Source: Hansfordia pulvinata (taxonomy: Eukaryota > Ascomycota > Sordariomycetes > Xylariales). Taken from it: DNA of 64,000 nucleotides. The stretch is taken from assembly GCA_006538405.1 (NCBI GenBank), contig BJKQ01000002.1, positions 4,365,770-4,429,769 of the forward strand, written 5' to 3'. The position numbers and the translations under genes are program-made. Positions 45,743 through 58,576 of the stretch are shown one piece after another (position 1 is the stretch's first letter; each line of letters opens with the position of its first letter). The notes under the pieces were generated by a model. It did not search any database, was not told where the DNA came from, and was given only the letters and a program-made list of their open reading frames with translations.

Positions 45743-47509
45743 CTTACCGTTCATAAACCGGTTTTAAAACTAGAATTTAATAAGATTTATAAGTATTTTC
45801 TTATAGGTTGAAGAATGCTTTAATAATGGGTAATACCTAGAATTATTTAATAAAATTTATAAATCTTAAAACAATTATATTATTATAAGTTAAAAATGCG
45901 TTAAGCGCTTTAAAGATTATTAATAGCGTTTTTATAACTTTTTAATTAATCTATCTTGATTTAAAGCTTGAATACGTAAGAAAGATCATAACCGTTTTTT
46001 AATTATAATTAGTAGTTTATGATATCTTTTAATAGCGAGTTCCTTATCTTTTAAAAATGATATAAAAAAAGCGAAGTAAAAAGATTCAATACTATTCCAC
46101 TTTATATTCATTATTTTATAATTAAAATAAGGTAATTGATTTTTAATTTATTGATCTACCTTAAATAACCGAGTCTTTACGGTTATAACAGTTGATTAAA
46201 GCCGTTTTTATCGGTTTTGACTGAGCAGCCATACCGTTTTCAGTAAGGCTCCTTATCATAAGTTTTAAATTAAGAATTTTATAAGCCGTTACAATATTTT
46301 TTTTAATTCACCTTCAAAAGTGTGAATAATAAGCTCACCTTATTATTATATATATTTATATTAATAATAAAAATAAAAAACCGAAGAAGACTATTAATAA
46401 CGCAGTTTTTTTTTCAACAATAGCTTCACGTATATAATATTAAAACGGCTTAAATAAATAGGAAGTTAAATTAAATATAGAAGAAGAATATTATGATAAA
46501 AACTTTAAGACTTTATAAAGTTACGCTTTATATTTTAACGAGGATTTATTTAACTCTATATACAAGCTTAGATAAAATAAGTTCAAAATAAGCTTTTTCT
46601 TATTAATACAGGTTTAGTTTATACCCGTTGATACTTTCAATAATTGAGAAACATGAGTTAAAAGGAAAAGAGTTTTATATAAAAGCAATGCTTTATATAA
46701 AGAGTTCTTAAACTTAAAATAAAATTTATTAAATTCTAATCGAATAGAAAAATTATAATAATCTTTATTAACAGCCCCTTATTATAATAATAAGTATGAT
46801 AATGTTAAGTAAATCGTAAATAATATAAAAGAACCTTATATATAATCATCAGCCGGTGTTGTTCAAATTTTAGCTTTTTAATAAAGATAAAATAATCATA
46901 ATATAAGCGGTAATTAACTTTTAAAAGATAACTTTAACCTTAATAACTATTATAAATAAAGGTAAAAGCTTGTTAAGAGCTGTCCCGTGTTTATTATACA
47001 TCAATAACGATTATATATAACCTGGTAAGCTGTATGAAAGCACGTCAGCTTTACATTCAACTTAAAGCTATTTCATAAATAAAATAAGTTAAATAAAACA
47101 TAAAAGTAGATAAATCTTATATTTAAAATAGGGTCGCGGTGTGAACGCTTTAACTTATATATGATATAAAGATAAGTTTATTTTAAACTTAATATAAAGG
47201 GTTAATATTAATATAACGGTACATATAAGCTGTAAAGATATATTTTTTATGAAAACGGCGCGTATAAACTTTACAGAACACTTATTATCATAATTAATTA
47301 AAAGAGCCTTATATATCAAGATTATTATAAAACTATAGGCTGTTTAAATAATATAATATAAATTCTTTACAACGTTTACTATATATAAGAATAAAAAAGA
47401 TTTACAGTTTTACTTTGAAAGTTTTAATATTATAAAATAAAAACTCTTAACTTATTAAGCCTTAAAACACAATAAAGTTGCTTATAAAGTAAGCATTAAG
47501 AGTTTTTAA
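45743..47509. other. AT-rich spacer
   Basis: 1.8 kb of AT-rich DNA, slightly richer in CG-containing words around 46190-46260. No gene, terminal repeat or tandem repeat recognised. Confidence 0.45.
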
Positions 47510-47517
47510 TTAAGAAG

Positions 47518-48185
47518 AGCGTTACGAGTAAGGCGGTAATACTTACGTGGGCGGTAATTGCTTACGTGGGTGGTACTTTACCCCCTTATATATTCTGTTT
47601 CAATTAACGAAAAAAAAAACTGCAGTTTGCTCACTGTTCGTAGACTTAAAAGGGTTAAAAAACGACGGTTTTAACCCTGCGCGCCGCACTTCGACTTAAG
47701 GTGTTTCGCGCCGCGCACGCCTCCTTGTAATATAAGTTCATTACCCCTTTTTTAAGCAATAGAACCACCTTTACCTTAACCCTTATCTTAAGGGCTGGAA
47801 TTACCCCCTTTTTTAATAATAAAGGAGAAAATCCACACTTAAACAAAAAGGGTTAAAAGCACACACTTTTAATAAAACTGCTCTTTTATATGATCACGCG
47901 CGCCCGCGCCCGCTTAAAGAGGCGTCGAAAGGGTGTAAGGGTAAGGGGAGGGGCGGTATGTGTGTGTGTGTATATGTGTGTGAGCGCGAGCTATAAAAAC
48001 GGTATGTTAAGCATAAGGGGGCAAAACCGGTAAATAAGGTTAAAAACACTGAGTTTAACACTTTTTTAGCTAACGAGTATACGCTGCGTTTCTTAGCAGT
48101 TTTAAGTTCTAATTAATTATTAAAACGGAGTACCGCCCTTTTAAGATTACCGCTTACGTAAAGATTACCGTCCGACTCGTAACGC
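47518..48185. mobile_element. Second MITE-type element with GCGTTACGAGT inverted ends
   Basis: Left end GCGTTACGAGTAAGGCGGTA and right end (complement) GCGTTACGAGTCGGACGGTA form imperfect inverted repeats of about 60 bp. They hold repeated CGGTAAT and CTTACGT words. Flanks TTAAGAAG (47510-47517) and TTATGAAG (48186-48193) match 7 of 8. At 668 bp it is visibly richer in G+C than its surroundings (GCGCGCCGCAC, CGCGCCCGCGCCC) and includes a GT-rich microsatellite near 47957-47985. It is unrelated in sequence to the CAGGGTT family, and only one copy was found here. A 63-codon open frame on its minus strand is probably not a gene. Confidence 0.75.
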
Positions 48186-48884
48186 TTATGAAGAACCGTG
48201 TTAAATAAACGTAATTTTTTATTTTGAACCTTTTAAAACAAATATTATTAAACTTATATCGTGTTATAAAAAACTTATTATCTTGCTTTAAATTCTTTTC
48301 TTTATAAGAATTTATAACCGCTATTTTAATTCAATAAATCTTAAGATATAATTTTAGGTCGAATAAATATAAGATTAATTAAGTTAAATTTTTAAAGATT
48401 AAAGTGATATTATTTTTGAATAAAAAATAAAAAAGTAAATAAGTAACAAATAAGGCAATAATAAATCTCACGATATATATAATTATTAAAATTTCAAAAT
48501 ATAACCGTTTTTAAGCCGTTTTTTTATTATAAAGTTAATATTAAACTTAATCTTAAGTAAGATTTTAATATAATTAAATAAAAATTAAAAATGTTTAATT
48601 AAAGTAATAAACACGTTAATATTATTAATAAGAGTTTTTAAAATAAAAAGAAACGATTGAAAAAAGGCCTTATAATGTATAACGTTAAGTCTCGGTTTAA
48701 AATAGTAAGAAGTAGTTTGAATTTCAATTTCAAAAGTATAGACTTAATATATAAAAGCGATATCATTATGAAGTAAGATTGTATTAAAAACGGTAATTTA
48801 AAATTATCTATAATAATAATTATCACTTTAATCAAAGCGAATATAATCAATTAATCTGGATCGGTTAAAGCGTTATTAATCATT

Positions 48885-50323
48885 ATTTTTTAATAATAAG
48901 TTGACCTGAGATAACTAACGTAAGTTATTAAGTTACATGAGTCACTCACCCCTTTAATTTAAAGTCACTTACGTTAATTTAAGATATGTATACGGTAGCT
49001 TACGGACTTACAGTTGTTTAATAGTAATTAATCTTAATTAAGTTGAATTAACTTATATTAATTTAATTTATCTATATTAAAGTACTTTATCAAAGTAAGC
49101 TATTTAAAAGAGGCTTTCATAAGTTATATAAAGTTTATAATAGTTTTAAATAGATTTAAAATAACTTAAAGAGTTAGAATAAGCTTATATAAGTTAATGT
49201 AAGCTAGTTCAATTAAGTAACTGAAGTAGAATTTAACTAATTAAGATATATCGACTTAATTGAAATAAACTGATATTACTTAACGTAAGTTATTTAAGTT
49301 AAATAAGTTAGAAAATTAAACAAATTTGAGTAGTTGAAGTGTAATAGAGTTATAAAATTAGGTTTATATAAGTTAATGTAAATTATATAAGTTATGAAAA
49401 TGTGAATAAGCTTAATAAGTTATGTAAAAATGGAATATTGATAAGTAATTTATAATCAATATAAAGTGTATAAACATATATACATATGACTTAAATTAAT
49501 TAAAATCAACTCATTTCAAGTTCATTCAACTTGCTTATTTATAGCTTATCTTAGTAAGTTTTACTTAATATTTTTTGTAAAATAACTGAAAATTTCATTA
49601 AGTTAAAAACTTTAAATCCGTGAGTTAACTTATAAGTAACTGAAAGTAATTCACAGGGTTAATAATGTGAATCATGAATCTTGAATCGATTCATGAGTAA
49701 CTCACGTGAATCACTCTGAATCAGTGATTTTACTGATTCATATGAATCTAAGTTACTCTGAATCAGCTTACTGATTCACGTGAGCTACTCTGAGTTACTC
49801 ATGAATCAACTCACGGATTCACTTATTTAAATTTCATTAATAAAATAATTAATGTTAAGCCTAATTCAAGCTTTAATAGAAAATAATGAGTTTAAATAAC
49901 TTAAAACCACTTCTCTTTTTAATTTAAACTTAGAATTATATTTTTATATTTAATTTTAAATAATAATTATAATTTTAATAATATTGTATTTAAAAAAATG
50001 TCCTTTTTATTCATTTTATACTACTTTTATACATAATTTACATTATTTAAATCCGTGAGTTGATTTATGAATAACTCAGACTCACGCGAGTTACTCTGAA
50101 TCAGTAAGGTGAGTAACTCACATGAATCCGAGTTGAGTTAACTCATTACCAACCCTGGTAACTCACATAAATTAATAGCCTGGTTTAATATAGCTTAAAA
50201 CTCACGTGAGTCAACTTATATACGTTATCAACACACGTGAGTTAATATAAATACTATTTCAAAGTAACTTACGTGAGTTACTTTAAAGTTAACTTAAAAC
50301 TTATAATTTAGAATATTAACGGT
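48885..50323 (-). mobile_element. Older MITE carrying a nested copy
   Basis: Left arm ~48885-49010 starts TTTTTAATAATAAGTTGACC and ends CTTACGGACTT; the AT core is ~600 bp. The right arm starts AAATCCGTGAGTTAAC (49614), is interrupted by 49654-50157 and resumes to ATATTAACGGTG (~50323). Target duplication not legible. Confidence 0.6.
49654..50157 (-). mobile_element. CAGGGTT MITE, 504 bp, nested
   Basis: Starts CAGGGTTAATAATGTGAATC and ends CTCATTACCAACCCTG. Flanked by GTAATTCA (49646-49653) and GTAACTCA (50158-50165), one C/T difference. Removing it with one duplication restores a normal arm of the surrounding copy, so the nesting is clear. Confidence 0.92.
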
Positions 50324-50343
50324 GTTATTTATATACTTAACAA

Positions 50344-50887
50344 CGGGGTGAGTATTAAGTTAACTCGAATCCGATTCATATAAATCCGAATTCATGTGAG
50401 TTACTCACCCCCGTAATTCAGATTCATTAGTTTACTCACCCTACTGATTTAAAGTAACTTTTATAAGTCTAAATTACTTATTAATTAACTTACGGATTTA
50501 AACATCGCATAGTTTAAGTATAAAAAGAATAAATAGAGTATATTTTTAAATAATTTATTATTAATAGAATAAGTAATAATAGGTTTTAAGAAATAAAAGT
50601 TAAGTTCTTAAGTTATATTAATAAATAAAGTATATCAAAGATATAAATTATTCAATTATTAAGTTTAAATTAATAATAAGCTTAAAATTAATCATTATAT
50701 TAGTAAAAAATAAATTAATTAAACCCGTGAGTTAATTTATAAGTAACTTAAGGTAACTTAGATTCACGTGAGTTACTCATCTTACTAATTCAGATTCATA
50801 TAAATCAGTAAAATCATTGATTCAGAGTGATTCACGTGAGTTACTCGTGAATTAACTTAAGATTTATGATTCATAATATTAACACTG
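50344..50887 (+). mobile_element. CAGGGTT MITE, 544 bp
   Basis: Starts CGGGGTGAGTATTAAGTTAA and ends ATATTAACACTG. Flanks CTTAACAA (50336-50343) and CTTATTAA (50888-50895) match 6 of 8, so the duplication is probable rather than certain. Standard arms and core. Confidence 0.75.
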
Positions 50888-51426
50888 CTTATTAATATAA
50901 AAGTTCTTTTAAATAAAAATATAAAGATCGTAAAAGGTTTTTATTATAATGTTAATATAACATTTAAATTGAAGTGAAGTTATATTTATGATTAAATCCG
51001 TGATAATTTTACTTTAATAATTAATAAGCTTTATTAAGTTATAAAAAAAATATAGCTTTAAAGTATAAGCGTATATATATAATTTTTCATTATATAAGTC
51101 TCACCTTTTTTACTTTAAATAATTTTCTATTATAATATTAAGCGTGTATATTAATAGGTTAATACAGAAAAATCCATTTACGTAATAAATATAAATGGTT
51201 TTTTATTTATAAAAAGCTAACGTATATTATTATTTTAATCGTTTATAATTAAGTAATTATCCAAAAAAAAAACAGTTACCTTACTTTTTATATAATATTT
51301 TTATTATCGGTAAATATAAAAGTAAAATTAATTAATACTTATAATAAAAAGGTTTAACTTAAGGCTTACGGTTATAAATAGAATGAAACAAAGATTAATT
51401 ATCATTATATTAATATATTATATAAG

Positions 51427-51962
51427 CAGGGTTAATAATAAGTTAACTCGAGTTAACTCACGTGAGTTACTCACGCCTTTGATTTAAAGTAACTCACGTG
51501 AGTCTGAGTTACCTATGAGTTAACTCACGGATTCACTTATTTAAATTTAATTAATAAAATAACTAGTATTAAGCTTAATTTAAACTTAAAATAAAAAAGA
51601 TAAGTTCAAATGATTTAAAGCCACTTCTCATTTTAATATAAACTTAAATTATATTTTTATTAATTAATTTTTATTTTCATTTATCATTTAAATACTATAT
51701 TATTTTAAATACGTCCTTTTTAATACCTTTTATGCTGCTTTTATATATAAATATGCATTTTTAAAATCCGTGAGTTAACTTATAAGTAACTTAAAGTAAC
51801 TCATATAAGTTAATAACCTGAGTCAGAGTAACTTAAGATTCATGTGAGTTAACTCACGTGAGTTATTAACTCACGTGAATCAGTAAAATCACTGATTTAA
51901 AGTAACTCACGTGAGTTATTTATAAGTTAACTTAAAACTTATGATTCACATTACCAACCCTG
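51427..51962 (+). mobile_element. CAGGGTT MITE, 536 bp, perfect duplication (reference copy)
   Basis: The cleanest copy. Begins CAGGGTTAATAATAAGTTAA and ends CACATTACCAACCCTG. Identical flanks TATATAAG at 51419-51426 and 51963-51970. The left arm (~115 bp) ends TTAACTCACGGATT, a ~230-bp AT core follows, and the right arm starts AAATCCGTGAGTTAAC at 51767. There is no coding capacity, so it is non-autonomous. Confidence 0.95.
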
Positions 51963-53203
51963 TATATAAGTAAGATAAGAATAAAGTGGAGTAGGTATGT
52001 AAATACGATATAAACACAGAATATAAGAGTGAAGAAAAAGCTTTTAAAGTTTAAGTTGAATAAAAGCGGGGTGAGATAATAAGCAAGTTATTGAAAAGTA
52101 AGAATAAAGATCATACTTAATATAAAATTAAAAGGTTTTTTAACCTTATGTTACGTTTAACTTAAGACTTAAGGTCTTATTATTTTAAACTTATTATAAG
52201 AGTAAAAGGCGTAAATGTAAAACCTATGCAACATTTAAAGATAATAACCGCTTTATACTTATAACGAGCCGTGAATATATGCTATAAACTTATATATAAT
52301 ATGAAATATTAACCGCTTAATGTATGTAATAAAGAAATATATCTACTTTAAGTAAGGCCGTAAATTATAAGTTTAAACTTCAAATTATATCTTAAAATAT
52401 ATCATAAAAGCACTTTATAAGCCTTAATATTATCTCTTTAAGTTTTTTTCAAAAACATATTACATTCACGTCTTTTCATTAAAATCGTTCATAGATAATT
52501 TACATTATAACATATTTGATATATTATACAAACTATTTATACTGTAATTATATAAAGTGATGAATCTTAACTTATTAAAACGTAGTTATTAAGAATTTTT
52601 ATAAATTCGGGCTCTATAAGCTTATATTTATAAGTTTATAGAAGCTTGAAAATTTAAACTCGGTTTAATTAAATCTTTAACCTAAGTATAATTTGAAATG
52701 CTATTTAATAAATTACTTATTATAGTATGACTATTATTTAATATTTATAATTAAAGTGTTAATATCAATAATAATTAAAGACATTCATCGTGAGTAACTT
52801 AAAAGATACATTATATAAATAATTAATTAAAAGTTATTAAAAATTAAAAATATAACGAAAAGCTTAATAAACTACTTATTAAGATAAAACTTGAAATTTT
52901 AAATTATTCAAAGAATTATTTTAAACTTTTAAATAAAGTCTACTCAATAAAGTTATTTTAATTAATTATCTATTAAGTTTTTATTCATGTAGCTTAAACT
53001 TGCTTTAAAGTAATTTATATAACTTCAACTTATTTAAAGTCTAATCCATAAATATGATCATATAATATCAAATGAGATTAATAGCTTTTATTATATGTAA
53101 GTTAAAGTTATTAAGCTACTTTATAAACTATAGCGTTAGCTTAAAAAATCATACGTTAATGATCTTTAATTAAGTGAAGACTATTATATTTCTCCTTCAT
53201 ACG

Positions 53204-55036
53204 CAGGTTTAATAATAAGGTAACTTAAGGTGACTCACATAAGTAACTCACCTCTTTAATTAAAATTTATATGAATCAGATTTATATAATAAATATTCGG
53301 ATTTACGTGAATTACTTACCTTTTTTATTTTAAGTAACACACGTGAGTCTGGATCACCCGTGAGTAAGCTTAAAGATTTATAAGTAACAAATCTTTACTT
53401 ATCTTACTTTATAAAAATCTTTTTACTTAATTCACTTCATTATTTTAATTTGATTTACTTAACTTAACTCGCTTAATTAACTCGGTCCGTCTTACTTACT
53501 ATAATCGATCTCTTTTAACTTACTTCGTTTTTTTAAATATAAGTATTTTTCTTTAATCTCTATTAATTAAGATAACAGAATTCGATTTACTTCATATGAT
53601 TCAATTTTAATAAGCTTAATTCGCCTTACTTAATATAATAGAATAACTGAGTAAGGCTTATTTCTATTACTTTAATTAGCTTTTACTTATTTTATTTATT
53701 TATTTTAAAGTGTTTAACTTTGTTTAACTTAACTCGTTTTATGTATCGTAATTTGATTTACTTATTGAAACTTAATTCATTAATATAAATCACTTTATTA
53801 AAAGTTATTCGTTAAGTTCTTGCTTGATCCGTTTAAATTAATAAGCTTAAGTCTATTTAAATTAACTTATTCTACTTCATATAACTTTTTTACTTTATAT
53901 AATTCGTTTTAACTCATATAATTTGTTCTTTTTACTTACGTTATTACAATTAATATATCTTAATTAACTTGTTATCACTTACGTTATTATATTTAAATTA
54001 TCTTAATTAAGTTATTTCATCTTCATTATAAGTACTTTATTCCGCTTTAATTTATTTTATTCGGTGTTTCTTATTTAATTCGTTTCATCTGGTATAATCT
54101 TTTTCTACTTAACGTATTCTGTTTTACATTAAATACTTTTTCTTTGTTTATTAAATAAGCTTTATAAAACATAATGTATTTAACTTAATAAAGCTGAAAA
54201 AAGATAAAGTTAAAGAAAATAAACCCGTGATTTAATATAAACAGCTTAAACCAACTCACGTGAACTAATAAACTGATGTAATATAATTTGTATTTACGTA
54301 AGGTTAATAATAAGTTAACTCGAATCCGATTCATGTGAATCCGGATTCATGTAAGTTACTCACCCTTTTAATTCAGATTTATATAAATCAGATTCAGGTG
54401 AATCCGGATTTATATAAGTTACTTACTTAACTGATTTAAAGTAACTTACGTGAATCTAAGTTACTTATAAATTAACTCACAGATTTATGGTTTTTAATTT
54501 TATTAAAAGTATTAATTTATTATAAGCTTAATTTTAACTTAAATTAACTTTAAGTTTCAAAATTAACTTTAATTTACTTAATTACTTATTATAAACTTAA
54601 TATTTAAATTCTTATAATTAATAAATATTATATTATTTTAAGTACGAGTTTTTTATACTTTCTATACTGCTTTTATACTGTTTTATACTTAAAATTGCTT
54701 CTTATAAATCCGTGAATCGATTTATAAGTAACTTAAAGTAACTCACATGAATTAGTAAGCTGATTTAAAGTAACTTAGATTTATATGAGTTACTCACTTT
54801 ACTGATTTAAATTTATATGAATCAATAAAATCACTTATTCAGAGTGATTCACGTAAGTTACTTATAAATCTACTCAGGATTTATGATTCATAATACCAAC
54901 CCTGTATTTACGTGAGTGACTTATTTTATTAATATAAGTTTATACTAATTAATATTAGTATTCATTAAAATTAACTTATATAAGTTACTTTACTTATAAC
55001 TTAATCAAAGATGTAAAATTCATAGTATTAATCTTA
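53204..55036 (+). mobile_element. Long MITE variant with satellite core and nested copy
   Basis: Left end CAGGTTTAATAATAAGGTAA (53204), arm to ~53380. A ~800-bp core of CTTAATTTACTTAA-type units (relatives of the 29.5-kb satellite in reverse) follows. The right arm from 54222 is interrupted by 54299-54904 and resumes to AGTATTAATCTTA (~55036). No clear duplication. Confidence 0.6.
54299..54904 (+). mobile_element. CAGGGTT MITE, 606 bp, nested, perfect duplication
   Basis: Starts TAAGGTTAATAATAAGTTAA (RIP-type changes of CAGGG) and ends AATACCAACCCTG. Identical flanks TATTTACG at 54291-54298 and 54905-54912. Sits in the right arm of the long variant. Confidence 0.92.
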
Positions 55037-55211
55037 TTTATAATTCAATCACCTATTCATCTTAAAGTGTTTAAAAAGCTTATTGTATTACCTATAATTA
55101 AGAAAGCTTAAGAAAATTTAACTCGATTTAGCTCACGCGAGTTTTTACCTTCCGTAATTTACCCGTTCTTTTAATTAAATGTTAGTTACGGGGATTTAAT
55201 TTATTTTTAAT

Positions 55212-55908
55212 CAAGGTTAATAATAGATTAACCCGAGTTAACCCACGTGAAGCATTACCGTATATAAGGTGGATTTACGTGAATTCAGGTTTATAAATCA
55301 GCTTCACGTGAGTTTAAGTTGATATGAGTTACTTACTTTTTTAATTTAAAGTGACTGGCGTGAATTTAAGTTATTTCTATATTACTCACGGAATCACGGT
55401 ACTTTATATAAGTTAATAAAAGAAAATTAAGCTTAAGTTTGGTTTATATTTCTTATAATAAGGACTTAAAGCTTTAACTTGTAGTTTTCGTTAATATAAT
55501 CTTAAAGTCTTAACTTGCTTAATTGATTTTCGGTTTTAATTATTATTATATTAATATCCTCTTAATTATCGGAAACTAACACTTTTAATAGGATTAAAGG
55601 CCATATAATCGTTAGGTTTAAACAATCAAAAGACCTATTTATCAAAATAGGTTTTTTACTCTTTTTAAATATAATTAGAAGTCTTAATAAAATTATTAAT
55701 CTATAATAATGAAAGGGATGTTATTTAAACAGTACTTTATCCACATTCTTTATATTGTTTTATACTTAATAATCAGTTCTTATCAGCTCGCGATTTGACT
55801 TTTAAGTCATTTGAAGTAATTTATATTTATTTATAGCTTAAATTAAAGTAATGTATAAGAATCAGTAATATAATTTATTTAAAGTAAGCTACGTGACTTA
55901 CTTATAAG
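55212..55908 (+). mobile_element. Degenerate MITE, right end interrupted
   Basis: Left end CAAGGTTAATAATAGATTAA (55212); arm ends TTACTCACGGAAT (~55395). The right arm from ~55785 (CAGCTCGCGATTTGAC) runs to CTTATAAG at 55901-55908, where another copy starts. Confidence 0.6.
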
Positions 55909-56410
55909 CAGGGTTAGTATTATGAGTTATGAATCTTAATTTAACTTATAAGTAACTCACGTGAGTTACTTTAAATCAGTGATTTTACTGATTTACATAA
56001 ATCTAAATCAGTAAGGTGAGGAACTTAAATGAATTTAAGTTACTTTAAATTACTTATGATTTAACTCACGGATTTAAAAAAAAAGCAATTATTAAGTATA
56101 ACGTAGTATGAGATAATATAAGAAGCATGAAAAATAAGGATTTAAAATCATATAAAATAAAAATGAAAATAACAATAAAAAATGAATTAATTAAACTTAA
56201 AGTATAAGTTTAAGTTATTAATTCAACTAGATTTAAGTTAATAGTATTTAGTATAGTTAATATAAGTTAAAATTAAGCTTAATATTGATTATTATATCAA
56301 TCAAAATAGATCACCGTGAATCCGTGAGTTAACTTATAAATAACTTAGACTTACGTTCGTGACTTTAATTAAATTAAAAAGATGAATAGTTCACATGAGT
56401 CTGAAATTTA
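55909..56410 (-). mobile_element. CAGGGTT MITE, truncated at its 3' end
   Basis: Starts CAGGGTTAGTATTATGAGTT just after CTTATAAG. Left arm, AT core and right arm (AATCCGTGAGTTAAC, 56318) are present, but the arm stops near 56410 without AACCCTG or the second CTTATAAG. A deletion took away its end and the rest of its host copy. Confidence 0.75.
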
Positions 56411-57438
56411 TATATAAATGAAATGTAATTATATATTTTAATTGAACGCTTAAAATAACGGATTTCGTGATTTTAAAAAAGAATTCTAATCAGTTAATGC
56501 TTTTATAGAAAACGAAACTTATGAACATTGAAGAAAATAAAATAATAGCGTACGTGATATTTACTTATCTCGTTTCACTTAAGCTAATGACTTGAGAACG
56601 AGAAAACAAATCTAAATATTATTAATAAAATCACATTAATTGCGTTTATTAATAAGAAACGCCACTTCTTAAGATTGAAATATTTATGCGTTATTTAAGA
56701 AGCTCGAATTAAGACGCGAGTAATATACTTATTTTAATAGATTAACTTTTAATTATACGCAGGGTTAATAATGAGTTAACTCGAATCAGGTTTATATAAA
56801 TCCGGATTCACGCGAGTTACTCACTTTACTGATTTAAAGTAACTCACATGAATTTAAGTTACTTATAAATCAACTCACGGATTCAGATTTTTTATTTCAA
56901 TTTAACCTATTAATTTGTTATAAACTGACTTATAAGGTTATATAGCATAAATTATTGTATAGTACTTTATTTTACTTGATACATTAATTTAAACTTATAC
57001 TATTAATTAATATCAAAGTTTAAATTGCTTTTTTTATTTGTAAACCTATTTTCAAAATCAATATTTAAGTTTAAATAACTTGAACCATTGTTTTTATCAG
57101 CTTCCACTTACTTTATTCATTAATTTAAACTTATTATCTTAATCAATACTTAAGTTTAATTAGCTTAAGTTATTTTATTTAATTTGAATTTAATGGATTT
57201 ATTAACTTATACTTATAGTCTTAATGAATATAAAGTTTACATAAGCTAAACTATTATTTTCTACTTTTATTTACTTTATTTATTAATTTTAAGTTATAAT
57301 TTCAAACTAGATGTTTCTTATTTTTATCTTAATACTTTATAGAACTTACATATTAGTTATTTTACACGTTTTTACTTAATACATTTCCTTAAAATTTTAT
57401 TAAGTTTAAAATTTTAAATCTGTGGATTAACCTACAGG

Positions 57439-58021
57439 CAGGGTTGATAATGTGAATCATAAGTTTTAAGTTAACTCATAAGTAACTCACGTGAGCTACT
57501 TTAAATCAGTGATTTTTTTAACTCACGTGAGTTAACTTACATGAATCTTAAGTTACTTTGAATTAGGTTATTAACTCACATAAGCTACTTTAAGTTACTT
57601 ATAAGTTAACTCACGGATTCACTTATTTAATTTTATTTAAAATAATTATTATTATTAAGCTTAATTATAACTTATATTAAGTCTTAAAATTATTATTAAC
57701 TTAGAAATACTTTAATTTTAAATAAAAACTTGGATTTAAATTTATAATTAATTTTAATAAATAATAATTATTATAATAATATTATATTTTAAAAACGTCT
57801 CTTTTTTATACTTTTTATTCTGCTTTTATATATAAATATGCATTTTTTAAATCCGTGAGTTAACTTATAAGTAACTTAAACTCATATAAGTTACTTTAAC
57901 TAAAGGGGTTAGTAACTCACATGAGTCATTAACTCACATGAATCTAAATTAAGGGGGTGAGTAACTCACGTGAGTTATTAACTCACGTGAGTTAACTCAA
58001 GTTAACTCATTATTCACCCTG
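57439..58021 (-). mobile_element. MITE C: inserted across the left end of B
   Basis: Starts CAGGGTTGATAATGTGAATC and ends TTATTCACCCTG; 583 bp. Flanks CCTACAGG (57431-57438) and CTTATAGG (58022-58029) differ by two C/T changes. The duplication spans the junction between A and B, which orders the events: B first, then C. Confidence 0.88.
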
Positions 58022-58103
58022 CTTATAGGGTTGGTATTATGAATCATAAGTTTTAAGTTAACTTATAAGTAACTCACGTGAGTTACTTTAAGTTACTTAT
58101 TAG

Positions 58104-58576
58104 CAGGGTTTATGATATAAATCATGATTCTTAAGTTAATTCATAAGTAACTTACGTGAATCACTTTAAATCAATGATGTTAGTGATTTACATAAATCTA
58201 AATCAGCAAGGTGAGTAGCTCACGTGAATCTGAGTTACTTTAAGTTACTCATTAATCGATTCACGGATTTAAAAAAAGCAATTTTAAGTATAAAAGCGGT
58301 ATAAAAGCAGTATAAAAGATAAAATAAACCGAACTTAAAATAATATATTATTTAAATAATAATTAATGATTAAATTCAATTATAAAAACTTAAATATTAA
58401 GTTGAAAATAAGTAATTAAGTAAATTAAGATTAATTATAATTAAATAGTATAAATCAGTGAGTTGATTTATAAGTAACTTAACTTCACGTGAGTTACTTT
58501 AAATCAATTAAGTAAGTAACTCACATAAATCCGGATTTATGTAAATTGGATTCGAGTTAACTTATTATTAACCCTG
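58104..58576 (-). mobile_element. MITE D: inserted in the left arm of B
   Basis: Starts CAGGGTTTATGATATAAATC and ends TTATTAACCCTG; 473 bp. Flanks CTTATTAG (58096-58103) and CTTATAAG (58577-58584) match 7 of 8. Removing it rebuilds the TTATAAGTTAACTCACGG arm end of B. Confidence 0.9.

Noticed and set aside
47655..47846. 63-codon minus-strand open frame within the GC-richer element
   Set aside because: Composition follows the element's GC-rich core. No domain, no start context and no neighbours; most likely chance.
48638..48850. 70-codon minus-strand open frame rich in Ile/Leu/Phe
   Set aside because: Residue content is what AT-rich random DNA gives; no recognisable protein.
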